From: MVRV01 sp964646755
Lineage (GTDB): Bacteria > Desulfobacterota > Syntrophia > Syntrophales > Smithellaceae
Length of the DNA: 64,000 bases
Direction: 5' to 3'
Assembly: GCA_964646755.1 (NCBI GenBank)
Contig: CAZYIE010000002.1
Location: 62,001 to 126,000 of the forward strand
The notes under the pieces: generated by a model
Told to the model about the DNA's origin: nothing
The model's input: the letters and a program-made list of their open reading frames with translations, nothing else
Databases searched by the model: none
Made by a program: the position numbers and the translations under genes
Shown: in pieces, positions 52,961 to 62,491 of the stretch
Layout of the letters: each line of letters starts with the position of its first letter
Position numbering within the stretch: position 1 is the stretch's first letter

Positions 52961-53678
52961 AAAGCCCCCCGTTAACATGAATTACGCTGCCCGTTATATA
53001 GCTTCCTTTTTTCGCCAGAAAGGCGACAACTTCCGCGATCTCTTCGGGCTTACCAATGCGATTCAAGGTAATTCCCGCCATAATTTTGCTCTTTAACTCT
53101 TCAGGCAAGTCTCTGGTCATTTCTGTCTCCACAAAACCCGGGGCAACAGAATTCACTAAGATGTTGCGCCCGCGCAGTTCCTGGGCCAGAGATTTGGTAA
53201 ATGCATCCAGCGCCGCTTTTTCCATCGTGTAAGGAATTTGACCGGCATTGCCCATATGGCCGACAACACTCGATATGTTGATGATACGGCCGGATGAACT
53301 CCTAAGCATAAATTGCCGCAGGATTCTTTTAGTCAGATACCAGATGCCCCGGGTCAGAGCCCGTTGCTCATCAAATTGTTCAATTTTCATGGAAAGAATG
53401 TCAGCATTTATCGATTGTCCGGCATTGTTGACTAGAACATCGATCCGGCCGGCATCTGCTTTTAGTCTGGCAACCATTGCTTCAACATCTTCGATATTGG
53501 CGAGATCTGCTTTAACTAAAAAGCCGTCTTTTATTTCGGCAAGAATTTTTTGCGCCTGCTCGACACTTTTGCGGTAATGAATGCCGACAAAAAAACCTTC
53601 GGCAGACAACGCGCGACAGCAGGCCGCACCGATACCCGTAGCGCCTCCCGTGACTAAAGCAACCTGTTTATTCATCAT
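52950..53678 (-). CDS. fabG: 3-oxoacyl-ACP reductase FabG-like
   Basis: A 242-residue SDR enzyme: nucleotide site VTGGATGIGAACCRAL, NNAGQ at about residue 88, active-site Ser in NISSVVGHMGNAGQIPYTMEKA with Tyr-x-x-x-Lys replaced by Y-T-M-E-K (Tyr and Lys kept), and VAPGFVETEM. It ends GSVIHVNGGLYGG. Overlaps its neighbours by 4 and 11 bases. Confidence 0.93.
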   Translation of the reverse strand: MMNKQVALVTGGATGIGAACCRALSAEGFFVGIHYRKSVEQAQKILAEIKDGFLVKADLANIEDVEAMVARLKADAGRIDVLVNNAGQSINADILSMKIEQFDEQRALTRGIWYLTKRILRQFMLRSSSGRIINISSVVGHMGNAGQIPYTMEKAALDAFTKSLAQELRGRNILVNSVAPGFVETEMTRDLPEELKSKIMAGITLNRIGKPEEIAEVVAFLAKKGSYITGSVIHVNGGLYGG

Positions 53679-54667
53679 TTTCCAACTCCTACTTCCAGCA
53701 TCATGTATGCCCAGCTAAGCCCGGCCCCAACCATAACCATGGCAATATTATCGCCTGGCTTAAGATTGTCCCACTGCATGCTTAAAACCGAGGGAGAACC
53801 GCAACAGGCCGTGTTGCCGAATTCCTCAACGTTATACCAGTGATTTTCCGGTGCTATTTCTCCGCGTTCACAGACATTTTTCAACATCATTAAATTGGCC
53901 TGATGCCCGATAAAAATAAACCGCGAGGCATCGGCTGCATAAGAATCCTGCAGCAGTTTCAGGCAGTCTGTCGTTGTCCGGATGGCAAATCCCTGGACGG
54001 CTCGACCATCCTGATGAAATTTCCAATCCCAATCAATACCGACTTTTCTCCAACCGGAAGGCCGGGAATCAAAACCACCGCTGACGAAAACGGCACGCGC
54101 GGGAATCTTCGTTGAGACGACTGCGGCAATAGCTCCATCACCGAAAAGGATAGAGTTACCACGGTCGGAATAATTGAGCGATTTGGTCATCGATTCCGTA
54201 TTGACCACTAAAACGTACGACGGCATGGTTTCCGGTTGCATTCGTAAAAGAAAATTTATATTCATACCAAAAGTTGCGCAGGCGGCGTTCAAATCAAAGC
54301 AAGGCACTTCCATGCCCAATTCTGCAGCAACCGCTGCCGCTTCTGCCGGGGTGACATTATCCGGCGAAGAAGTACCAGCTATAAGAAGGCCAATATCTTC
54401 TGTCTTTATTCCGGCACGAAGCATGGCCATGCGGGCGGCAGCCGCGCCCATTTGCGCATTTTTGTAAAGGCGCACGGCAAAAGCATTCTGCGGATTAACA
54501 TTCTTCGTTTGCTTGATATAATCCAGCGGCAAAATTGTTCGGCGATTCTGAATGCCTACTCTCTCCAGAATCCATTCATTAGTCGTCCCTATATCCAGGT
54601 CTTCTAAAAATTTATTGGAAATAATATTCTCGGGATGAAAATGTCCCATCGAATGCAGATAAAGCAC
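53675..54667 (-). CDS. 3-oxoacyl-ACP synthase III-like condensing enzyme
   Basis: A 330-residue KASIII-type enzyme. The GTG start at 54667 lies ten bases below GGGAG, just after the acyl-CoA dehydrogenase stop. The N terminus LYLHSMGHFHPENIISN is typical. Catalytic Cys is in FDLNAACATFGMNI, His in FIGHQANLMMLKNVC and Asn in GNTACCGSPSVL. It would start chain synthesis from an acyl-CoA primer and malonyl-ACP, possibly one supplied by the dehydrogenase encoded upstream. Confidence 0.88.
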   Translation of the reverse strand: MLYLHSMGHFHPENIISNKFLEDLDIGTTNEWILERVGIQNRRTILPLDYIKQTKNVNPQNAFAVRLYKNAQMGAAAARMAMLRAGIKTEDIGLLIAGTSSPDNVTPAEAAAVAAELGMEVPCFDLNAACATFGMNINFLLRMQPETMPSYVLVVNTESMTKSLNYSDRGNSILFGDGAIAAVVSTKIPARAVFVSGGFDSRPSGWRKVGIDWDWKFHQDGRAVQGFAIRTTTDCLKLLQDSYAADASRFIFIGHQANLMMLKNVCERGEIAPENHWYNVEEFGNTACCGSPSVLSMQWDNLKPGDNIAMVMVGAGLSWAYMMLEVGVGK

Positions 54668-54668
54668 G

Positions 54669-55868
54669 CTAAACAATCTCCCGGCCGATAATCATATTCT
54701 GCACTTCCCGAGTGCCTTCATAAATATCGACAATATGGGCATCACGGGCGAGCTTCGATATTTCATACTCGGTCGTAAAACCGTAACCACCGTGCAAATG
54801 CAGACCCTCTGTCGAACAGAAAATAGCCGCTTCCGCTGCCGTATTTTTCGCCAACGACGCATAAATTCCGGCATCTCCGGCATTTTCCTGGATTTTGCAG
54901 GCTGCCTTGAAAAGAGCCAGTTCGGCCAGCTCTACTTTTTTCCACATGGACGTAAGAGTATCTCTGGCGACAGGAAGATCACAAATCCGCGAGCCAAATT
55001 GTTTGCGCTCCCGGGTGTAATCGAGCGTGAGAGCCAGCGCTCTTTTTGCCAATCCTAAGCCGATGGCCGCTACCATTGGGCGGGCATAATCCAGAACATC
55101 AACTATATATTTAAACCCAAATCTTCTGTCCCCGATAATTTGATCCGGCGCAATCACCACATCTTCAAAAGTTACACTGGCCGTATTGGAAAGACGCTGC
55201 CCCAGTTTATCTTCGGGTTTGCCGATAATAATTTTGCCGCCAGTCGGCAACACTATATCCCGTGTTTTGTTGCCGATATCCGGAATTTCTGCCGCAGTTA
55301 CCGGATCAACCGGAATAACAACACAAGCCATAAAGTTACTCGTTGGTTTTCCGACTTTACAAAGAACAGTATATTGTGAAGCATAGGAAGCATTGGTAAT
55401 GAAACATTTGGAGCCATTCAAAATGTAGGAACCGTCATCCCGCTTGCCGATAAATGAGGTCATCATAGAATTATCCGAACCGGCAGCAGGCTCCGTCAAA
55501 CAAAAAGATGCCAGAATCGGCTGCTCGGTAAAAGGCCGCAGAAATCTTTCTTTTTGTTCCTGGGTCCCATGCCGGGCGATCACTACGTTGGCCAAATCGT
55601 TGCACATGGCCGACGTGGAAATGCCTGTATCGCCATAGGAGATCTCTTCGATAATCAGCGCCGAAGAGATAACATCGATTGCAAAACCTTTAATAGATTC
55701 CGGAATGCATAAATTGATAATACCCATTTCCCAGGATTTAACAATTACCGGCCAGGGAAACTTGTGGGCTTTTTCCATCTCCAGAATGTGGAGTGTAATC
55801 TCATTTTTCACCAGTTTCCGCACCGTATCCACATACATTAACTGATTTTCATTCAAGCTAAAGTCCAT
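54669..55868 (-). CDS. Acyl-CoA dehydrogenase family flavoprotein
   Basis: A 399-residue protein with ASFCLTEPAAGSDNSMM, GSKCFITNASYASQYTV, HLHGGYGFTTEYEISKLARD and the catalytic Glu region VDIYEGTREVQNMIIG. Full-length for the family. Within this operon it may act as an acyl-ACP/CoA reductase or dehydrogenase that tailors the chain, taking the place of an enoyl reductase, for which no gene is visible. That role is inference. Confidence 0.92.
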   Translation of the reverse strand: MDFSLNENQLMYVDTVRKLVKNEITLHILEMEKAHKFPWPVIVKSWEMGIINLCIPESIKGFAIDVISSALIIEEISYGDTGISTSAMCNDLANVVIARHGTQEQKERFLRPFTEQPILASFCLTEPAAGSDNSMMTSFIGKRDDGSYILNGSKCFITNASYASQYTVLCKVGKPTSNFMACVVIPVDPVTAAEIPDIGNKTRDIVLPTGGKIIIGKPEDKLGQRLSNTASVTFEDVVIAPDQIIGDRRFGFKYIVDVLDYARPMVAAIGLGLAKRALALTLDYTRERKQFGSRICDLPVARDTLTSMWKKVELAELALFKAACKIQENAGDAGIYASLAKNTAAEAAIFCSTEGLHLHGGYGFTTEYEISKLARDAHIVDIYEGTREVQNMIIGREIV

Positions 55869-55961
55869 TTTATAAAACCTTTCCTGTTGTATTTAATTCC
55901 GTGCTAAGAGATATGCTACAAAGGATATCTCTATTTCACAACCAATCTTTTCACCACCCTA

Positions 55962-57407
55962 TCATGCGGCTACTTTTTTCTGAGGGAGGTGTTCTCTTTC
56001 TGAACCGGCAACGAGATCGGCTCCATACTTTTTCTGCAAGAACTCCTCCACTGTTGCAGGGTATAAAATATAAGCGAGGACGTCTTCATCGGTGCGCGCT
56101 AGACTCCCCATGTGTTTTTTTGCTTCGGCAATTTCCGGCAACAGATAGTCAGCCGGCCTTCCTTTGACCTGCTCCTGGCCGCGTTTGTCGTTTTTCAAAA
56201 TCACTTTGGCCAGTTCTAATTTGATGGGAAGCGGAGTTTTTCCGTACAATCCCAGAACCAGATCCTTGAGTTGATTGGTAACTTTTGTGTAGCGCCCGAA
56301 AAGTACGTTTAATACGGCCTGGGCGCCGATAATTTGGGAAACCGGCGTTACCAAAGGAGGACAGCCCATGTCATTGCGTGTCAGCTCCACTTCTTCGTAA
56401 ATCTCCTCCAACCGATCCAAGGCTTTCATTTCCTTCAGTTGGCCGATCAAATTAGAAATCATGCCTCCGGGAATTTGATGAGCCAGGACGCCACTATCAA
56501 TGATGGAGAGTTTATGGTTAGCCAGATGATGATTATACTTGGGGGCAATGCTTTCCAAATGCTCCCCTAAGACCAGCAATTTACGCAAATCCATTCCGGT
56601 GGCACGTTTGGTTCCTCTCAGAGCTGCCACCAGAGGCTCAATTGCCGGCATGGAAGTTCTCAAGGCAAAAGGGGCAAGGCAGGTATCGACAATGTCAACA
56701 CCGGCTTCGATAGCTTTTAAATATGTCATACTGGCCATTCCGCTGGTATAGTGGGTATGCAGCTGTAGCGGCACTTTAATTTCTTTTTTCAAGGCAGTAA
56801 ATAAATCATAGGCATCGTAAGGAGAAAGCATCCCCGCCATATCTTTAATACAGACTGTATCCGCCCCCATCTGCTCGAGTTCTTGCGCTTTGCTGACATA
56901 ATAATTCAGATTATAGACATTGCCGCCCAAACCGCCTTCAGTCAGCGAATAACAAACAGCTCCCTGAAAATGGTGACCGTTAGCTTTTATCCTTTCCACA
57001 CAGGTTTCGATGTTGCGAAAATCATTTAAGGCATCAAAACAACGGAAAATATCAATACCGATTTCACAGGCCTTATCGACAAACGCGCGAACTACGTCAT
57101 CGGCATAATGACGGTAACCCACTAAATTCTGTCCACGCAACAGCATCGAAAAAGGAGTTTTAGTAATATATTTCTTTAATATTTTTGGCCTCATCCAGGG
57201 ATCTTCACCCAGAAAGCGATGCATTGCATCAAAGGTTGCTCCACCCCATACTTCGATTGCCCAAAAGCCGCAGTTATCCATTTGTTCAGCAATAGGAATC
57301 ATATCTTCCGTTTTCATGCGGGTGGCATAGATTGATTGATGTCCGTCACGGAAAGTATTGTCTTGAATCCTCACGGGATTAGTCGTCATCATATTTACAT
57401 TTTTCAA
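55962..57407 (-). CDS. OadA/PycB-type carboxyltransferase without biotin domain
   Basis: A 481-residue protein. The start is a TTG with AAAGGAG five bases upstream (MKNVNMM...); the ATGs five and six codons further are alternatives. The TIM-barrel core has RIQDNTFRDGHQSIYATRM, EVWGGATFDAMHRFLGEDPW, VCIKDMAGMLSPYDAYDLF and LQLHTHYTSGMA, with the conserved C-terminal carboxylase region. There is no C-terminal AMKM biotinyl domain, so a separate biotin protein is needed, which is not in the window. It could generate or consume malonyl/oxaloacetate-type units. Its place between fabD and the dehydrogenase gene suggests a role in precursor supply. Confidence 0.85.
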   Translation of the reverse strand: MKNVNMMTTNPVRIQDNTFRDGHQSIYATRMKTEDMIPIAEQMDNCGFWAIEVWGGATFDAMHRFLGEDPWMRPKILKKYITKTPFSMLLRGQNLVGYRHYADDVVRAFVDKACEIGIDIFRCFDALNDFRNIETCVERIKANGHHFQGAVCYSLTEGGLGGNVYNLNYYVSKAQELEQMGADTVCIKDMAGMLSPYDAYDLFTALKKEIKVPLQLHTHYTSGMASMTYLKAIEAGVDIVDTCLAPFALRTSMPAIEPLVAALRGTKRATGMDLRKLLVLGEHLESIAPKYNHHLANHKLSIIDSGVLAHQIPGGMISNLIGQLKEMKALDRLEEIYEEVELTRNDMGCPPLVTPVSQIIGAQAVLNVLFGRYTKVTNQLKDLVLGLYGKTPLPIKLELAKVILKNDKRGQEQVKGRPADYLLPEIAEAKKHMGSLARTDEDVLAYILYPATVEEFLQKKYGADLVAGSEREHLPQKKVAA

Positions 57408-57431
57408 AGCTACTCCTTTATTCCTGTGCAA

Positions 57432-58382
57432 TTATTTTGCGCCGGCAAAGACTTTTTGGGCTGCCGAAAGCCCGGTAATTGACTGGCAGACGACGTTAAT
57501 TGTCTTGAAGAATTCACGAAGGGGCCGACCGGGCCCGATTTCATAAACGTTCGTGGAACGGGTAGCCAAACCTTGCATATTTTCACGCCAGTTTACTGTA
57601 TTGCTGATCTGACTGACTAGATTTTGAATTATTTTGGTCACTGAATCCGAATGGAATGCACCGGTGAAATTGGATGTTACTTGCACAGCATGCTCCGGAA
57701 CTAATCCGCGACCTGCTTCTTTTAATGTCCAGAAAAAAGATTCCTCGATTGTCTTCATGAAACGGCTGTGAAAGGGAGCACTGACATTTAAGGGAACAAA
57801 CCGAAACGGCTTTTCCCCTCCCAGAGCCTGCGACAATCTTTTTTCAGCTTGCGGCATGGCCGCTGCCTCGCCACTGATGACAACCTGATTTATCGAATTA
57901 ATATTAGCGACATCGATAGGTAATCCTCTCAATATTTCACTAAGCTTTTTGGCATCAAGACCTTCGGAGATTACTGCCGACATGCCGCCCACTCCCACAG
58001 GAACTGCCTCTTGCATCAATTTACCGCGAGCTTGCACAATCGTCAGCAATCGGGCAAAGGGCATAACGCGTGCGGCCACAAGCGCTGTGAACTCACCTAA
58101 AGAATGTCCGCCGAAATACTGCGGCGCAAAATTATAACGCTCAACTAAGCCGCGATACATAGCTGTTTCCGTGGCTAAAATGCAGGGCTGGGCATATTCG
58201 GTAAGGTTGATCTTTTCATCTTCACCAAAGCACATGGCAGCAACGTCCCAGCCCAATGTATCAGAAGCTTCCTGGTAAGTTTCGCGGCATACGGAAATTT
58301 GTTCATAAAATTCTTTTCCCATCCCCGGTCGCTGCGATCCCTGTCCCGGAAAGACAACCGCAATGCATTTATTTTCATCCAT
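57432..58382 (-). CDS. fabD: Malonyl-CoA:ACP transacylase
   Basis: A 316-residue protein from the ATG at 58382 with GGGAGG six bases upstream. Motifs VVFPGQGSQRPGMGKEFY, the active-site Ser in FGGHSLGEFTALVAA, and PLNVSAPFHSRFM with the second His. It is the first gene of the lipid operon and loads malonyl groups on the ACP. Transcription is probably from the sigma-54 promoter about 75 bases upstream. Confidence 0.92.
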   Translation of the reverse strand: MDENKCIAVVFPGQGSQRPGMGKEFYEQISVCRETYQEASDTLGWDVAAMCFGEDEKINLTEYAQPCILATETAMYRGLVERYNFAPQYFGGHSLGEFTALVAARVMPFARLLTIVQARGKLMQEAVPVGVGGMSAVISEGLDAKKLSEILRGLPIDVANINSINQVVISGEAAAMPQAEKRLSQALGGEKPFRFVPLNVSAPFHSRFMKTIEESFFWTLKEAGRGLVPEHAVQVTSNFTGAFHSDSVTKIIQNLVSQISNTVNWRENMQGLATRSTNVYEIGPGRPLREFFKTINVVCQSITGLSAAQKVFAGAK

Positions 58383-58453
58383 GGCCAACCTCCCTACCGT
58401 ATCGATAAATCTTGTAAACAATAATTTATGTTTAATGCAAATGCCCCAGGAAC

Positions 58454-58469
58454 AGCAGTATCTATGCCA
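58454..58469 (-). promoter_or_regulatory. Sigma-54 (-24/-12) promoter of the lipid operon
   Basis: On the minus strand TGGCATAGATACTGCT has GG and GC separated by exactly ten bases and fits TGGCAY-N5-YTGCW. It lies about 70 bases before the fabD start, and the gene for a sigma-54-dependent activator is divergent next to it. Confidence 0.7.
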
Positions 58470-58583
58470 AGAGGCCATTTCCGGCAATAAAGAGACAACA
58501 TATTGAAGTCATTATAATTAAACTGGAACAGATACTAAGGGGAATCTTCCGGAAAACACATATTTTGCGTAATGGGATTCACG

Positions 58584-58605
58584 GGTGCGTAAAGCGCTTC
58601 GCACC
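58584..58605. promoter_or_regulatory. 22-base dyad, candidate activator-binding site
   Basis: GGTGCG (58584-58589) and CGCACC (58600-58605) flank an AAGCGCTT-like centre. It lies about 115-150 bases upstream of the sigma-54 promoter on the lipid-operon side and about 70 bases upstream of the histidine kinase gene, a normal distance for an enhancer-type site bound by an NtrC-family activator. The binding protein is inferred. Confidence 0.5.
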
Positions 58606-58674
58606 AGATGAGACATTTCCTTCCAATATTATTTTTAGTTGGCTTTTTTAACTTCTGCACGTTATTAAGAACGA

Positions 58675-60198
58675 ATGGATACGTTTACACTTACGGCAAC
58701 AAGTTTTATTATTGCTGTTTCTTTAATTATAACCGGCAGGAAAGATAAATTGCAGGCGTCTTTTGTCGGTCTTTGTCTTGCTATTTTTGTTTTCCAGGTC
58801 GGCGTTTTTTTTCGGAATATTTTCATGTCTCCTTTCTGGACTAATATTGAATATCTGGGCATTCTGGCAATTGCTCCTTGTGCTTTCTGGTTTTTCCGCC
58901 AGCTGACGAAAAACAAATCCATTGTGACGCGGGGGTTTATTGTCTTTTCCGTTTTATTGAGTTTGCTTAGCGCTCTTTCCCTTTTTACCCCGCTGCCCCG
59001 GTGGCCCAGCTTCAATCCGTTCATAGTGTCCTATGTTTTTGCCACACTGGGATTGTGTTACATCACCTTTGTCCGCTATGTAAATAAATTACCCCCCAGC
59101 ATGGAAAAAAAGCGGCTCGGTTATTTGCTTTTCGCCTGCCCGATTGCGTTTTTTCTCTGCAGCATTGATTTGCTGCATTATTTTAGTTTTAATTTTCCGC
59201 CGATATCCGGAATTGTCTTATCAGCGCTGCTTTACCTCATTCTACTGATTGTCGCCTACCCGCAGCTCCATGAGCTGCACGACTTCTTTGCCCGCGCGCT
59301 CGTCATTTTTGTCAGCACCTTCTGCGGTATGATTATTTTTTATTTCGCCGCCGGATTCTTCAGTAACAGCCAATTGCCGTCTTTTACCAGCATTCTTATG
59401 GCATCATTTTTAATTGCCATTTCCCTTTCCCCGGTCCGAATAATTTTGAAAAGAATCTTCAGTTTCTTTTATCCGGAAAGCAAAAATGTCTTTACGTCAC
59501 TATATGAATTTGATGAAAAGCTGGAGCGGGAAAAATCCATGCTGCTTGCGGAAATGGCGCCGGTATTTGCCCATGAAATTCGCAATCCATTAGGTTCGAT
59601 CAAGGGCGCCGCCCAGTATCTGAAAACAGAAGCTGTCACGGAAGAACAGCATAAGCTCTTTGATGTCATTATTGAAGAAACAAACAGACTCAATGCCGTC
59701 GTCAGTCAATTTCTAGATTATGCCCGCCCTTATACCCTCAAGCTCAAATCGCAAAACATCAATACGCTTATTTCCAGGGCTATCTCCATTATTGCCGCCA
59801 ACGAACTGGCCGGAAAAATTTCTCTTGAGCAGGAATTATGTAATGGGTTGCCGGAAGTGGAAGTTGATGAGCAGCAGTTGATGCAGGTGATATTAAATAT
59901 AGCTCTCAACGCCATTGAATCAATGCCCCAAGGGGGTACACTGACTTTCCGCACATCCAAAATTGAAACCAGCGCCGGTAATATAATCGGGATAACAATC
60001 CGCGACACCGGCCAGGGCATGAACAAAGAAGCTCTGAAAAATATTTTTAAACCTTTTCACACAACGAAAGAAAGAGGTGCGGGCTTGGGTCTGGCTATTT
60101 GCCAGAAAATAATCAAAGAACATGGCGGCCTGATTCGGGTAAAATCACTTCCCGGGCAGGGAAGCGTTTTTTTCATCCGTCTTAATGCCGCAAGCTGA
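58675..60198 (+). CDS. Membrane sensor histidine kinase (NtrB-like)
   Basis: A 507-residue kinase. Seven to eight hydrophobic helices fill about residues 5-265 and form a membrane sensor; there is no PAS domain. Then a dimerisation helix with FAHEIRNPLGSIKGAAQYL (phospho-His), N box QVILNIALNAIESM, and G boxes RDTGQGMNKE and GAGLGLAICQKII. The response regulator gene follows after 53 bases. The integral-membrane sensor next to a lipid operon suggests that it may sense the membrane or a hydrophobic signal. Confidence 0.92.
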   Translation: MDTFTLTATSFIIAVSLIITGRKDKLQASFVGLCLAIFVFQVGVFFRNIFMSPFWTNIEYLGILAIAPCAFWFFRQLTKNKSIVTRGFIVFSVLLSLLSALSLFTPLPRWPSFNPFIVSYVFATLGLCYITFVRYVNKLPPSMEKKRLGYLLFACPIAFFLCSIDLLHYFSFNFPPISGIVLSALLYLILLIVAYPQLHELHDFFARALVIFVSTFCGMIIFYFAAGFFSNSQLPSFTSILMASFLIAISLSPVRIILKRIFSFFYPESKNVFTSLYEFDEKLEREKSMLLAEMAPVFAHEIRNPLGSIKGAAQYLKTEAVTEEQHKLFDVIIEETNRLNAVVSQFLDYARPYTLKLKSQNINTLISRAISIIAANELAGKISLEQELCNGLPEVEVDEQQLMQVILNIALNAIESMPQGGTLTFRTSKIETSAGNIIGITIRDTGQGMNKEALKNIFKPFHTTKERGAGLGLAICQKIIKEHGGLIRVKSLPGQGSVFFIRLNAAS

Positions 60199-60251
60199 TT
60201 TTTTACATTATGCAGCTTGATTTAAAATCCAACCCATAATAGTTATAGCAT

Positions 60252-61616
60252 ATGAACAAAGTTCTAATAGTTGACGATGAATTAAACATGCGTCTCGTTC
60301 TGGCGGCCATGCTCAAAAAAGAAGGATATGCCATAACATCGGCAGCCGACGGACAAGAGGCCTTGCAGATTTTAAAATCCAACAAGATGGACGTCGTCGT
60401 TACTGATTTAAAAATGCCCAATCTTGACGGAATGGGATTGCTTCATTGCATCACCGAACAATATCCGGAAGTGCCTGTAATCATGATTACGGCACATGGC
60501 ACTGTCGCCACCGCCGTCGAAGCCCTCAAGAAAGGCGCACTGGATTACATCACCAAGCCTTTTGAACTAGATGAGCTGAAGAACATCATTTCTAAAGCGA
60601 TCAGAACCAGTACTTTAAATAAAAATGAATTATTCCTGCCGCCGGAAGAAATAGAGCGAACCGGCATCATCGGTACAAGCGAACGCTCGCTGGCGATTTT
60701 TGAAGCCATTAAAAGAGTAGCGCCGACTACAACAACCATCCTCATTACCGGAGAAACCGGCACCGGCAAAGAGCTGGTGGCCGATGCCATCCATTACAAC
60801 TCGCCTAGGAAAAATAATCCGCTCATCAAAATAAATTGCGCGGCCATCGCCGAGACGCTGATGGAAAGCGAACTCTTCGGCCATGAAAAGGGCGCTTTCA
60901 CCGGAGCAACCATCACCAAGCCGGGGAAAATTGAGCTCGCCCACAAGGGAACTCTGTTTCTGGACGAGGTCGGGGAAATTCCCCGCGACATGCAGGTTAA
61001 GCTATTGCGCGTTATTCAGGAGCAGGAATTTGAACGCGTCGGCGGTCTCAAGACAATTAAAGTTGATGTGCGCATTATTGCCGCTACTAATAGAAATTTG
61101 TTGCAGGATGTTCAGTCTGGAAATTTCCGCGAAGACTTGTATTACCGTCTCAACGTTTTTCCTATTGTTGTGCCGCCACTGCGGGAAAGAAAAGATGACA
61201 TTTTGCCGCTGGTTGATTATTTCACCGATAAATTTAATAAAAAGCTGGAACTTTCCGCCTCTATCGATGGTGAAGTTAAAAAAATGCTTTTACGCCACTC
61301 CTGGCCGGGCAACATCCGTGAGCTGGAAAATTTAATGGAAAGAATGATGCTACTGGCCGAAAATAATCTGGTCACTGCCCATGAGTTACCCGCCGAATTT
61401 AAAGACACCCTGGAGAACTCTCTTAATACCCAACCGTTTGATGATAAAAAGCCCTTTAAAGATTTCATGCGTGACCATGTGGAAAATGTGGAGAAGCAAA
61501 TGATTATCAAGTGCCTGGAAGAATCCGGCGGCAATGTGACCAAAGCCGCCAAGCAAATGGGCTTAAGCCGCAAGGGCTTGCAGCTCAAGATGATCAAATA
61601 CGATCTGCGCAAATGA
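60252..61616 (+). CDS. Sigma-54-dependent response regulator (NtrC family)
   Basis: A 454-residue protein: receiver with Asp52 in VVVTDLKMPNLDG, AAA+ domain with Walker A ITGETGTGKEL, the sigma-54 contact loop ESELFGHEKGAFTGA, Walker B LFLDEVGEIP and an arginine finger region, and a C-terminal Fis-type HTH, GNVTKAAKQMGLSRKGLQLK. The GAFTGA loop is intact, so it can activate sigma-54 promoters. A good -24/-12 promoter lies beside the divergent lipid operon, which is its most likely target. Confidence 0.95.
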   Translation: MNKVLIVDDELNMRLVLAAMLKKEGYAITSAADGQEALQILKSNKMDVVVTDLKMPNLDGMGLLHCITEQYPEVPVIMITAHGTVATAVEALKKGALDYITKPFELDELKNIISKAIRTSTLNKNELFLPPEEIERTGIIGTSERSLAIFEAIKRVAPTTTTILITGETGTGKELVADAIHYNSPRKNNPLIKINCAAIAETLMESELFGHEKGAFTGATITKPGKIELAHKGTLFLDEVGEIPRDMQVKLLRVIQEQEFERVGGLKTIKVDVRIIAATNRNLLQDVQSGNFREDLYYRLNVFPIVVPPLRERKDDILPLVDYFTDKFNKKLELSASIDGEVKKMLLRHSWPGNIRELENLMERMMLLAENNLVTAHELPAEFKDTLENSLNTQPFDDKKPFKDFMRDHVENVEKQMIIKCLEESGGNVTKAAKQMGLSRKGLQLKMIKYDLRK

Positions 61617-61682
61617 CGGGTCTGAGATGCTGATTATGATCCGCATGGACAAGCATTGTTTACGGCATATCGAACAGGAACA

Positions 61683-62477
61683 TTATTCGAGCAGGCCATT
61701 CCGGAAAGCCTTTATATATTGCATGCAAAACTTATCCTTCCCCATCAGCATCAGGGCAGCCCTCATTACACTGAAGAGCTGTTTATCTGTAGGATCAAGA
61801 ATGGCCGCGTCGAGGCCGCGCGCAACAGCCTCTGCCAGGAAGGTGCGATTCACCAGTTTGCGGTTGGGAAGTCCGTGGGAAACATTGGTCAAGCCACATA
61901 CGGTGTGCACGCCGTCATATTGTTTCCTGATTTCTTCTATTGCATCCAAAGTGGCGCAGACAGAGCTTGAATCCGCTCCCACCGGAAAAACCAGTGGATC
62001 TATATAGAGCGCATCTATGCCAATACCGCAGGAAGTGACCTTTTCGATCAGGCGACCGGCTATTTCCATTTTTTCTGCAGTTGTTTTTCCCATCCGGTCT
62101 TTAGTCTGGCACAGGCCGATTACTGTCGCCTTGTAATCCAGCACCAGTGGTAGAATACTTTCCAAACGGGATGGTTCCAGAGTGATGGAATTGATCATGG
62201 GGGGCTTTTTCATAAATGGAATAACTTTTTTTATGACTGCCGGGTCGGGACTGTCAAGGCACAAGGGAAGTTCTGTAACCTCCTGCACTGCTTCGATCAC
62301 CCACCGGAGGCATTCTGCTTCTTTTTCCATAAATGCTGCAGCATTTACATCAATATAGTCCGCACCGGCTTCACTCTGGGCTTTCGCCTCTTTCTGGATG
62401 TATTCTCTGTTTCCGGAGACAATGGCTTCAGCAATCAACCTGCGGGAAGAGTTGATTTTTTCCCCTATGATTATCAT
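61683..62477 (-). CDS. Methyltetrahydrofolate:corrinoid methyltransferase (MeTr/AcsE-like)
   Basis: A 264-residue pterin-binding TIM barrel of the dihydropteroate synthase family: MIIIGEKINSSRRLIAEAI, GADYIDVNAA, the Asp in LCLDSPDPAVI, INSITLEPSRL and CGLTNVSHGLPNRKLVN. It moves the methyl group from methyl-tetrahydrofolate to a corrinoid protein, here probably the product of the gene 15 bases upstream. It may serve methionine synthesis, one-carbon metabolism or the Wood-Ljungdahl pathway. Confidence 0.9.
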   Translation of the reverse strand: MIIIGEKINSSRRLIAEAIVSGNREYIQKEAKAQSEAGADYIDVNAAAFMEKEAECLRWVIEAVQEVTELPLCLDSPDPAVIKKVIPFMKKPPMINSITLEPSRLESILPLVLDYKATVIGLCQTKDRMGKTTAEKMEIAGRLIEKVTSCGIGIDALYIDPLVFPVGADSSSVCATLDAIEEIRKQYDGVHTVCGLTNVSHGLPNRKLVNRTFLAEAVARGLDAAILDPTDKQLFSVMRAALMLMGKDKFCMQYIKAFRNGLLE

Positions 62478-62491
62478 GGCATCCTCTTTCG

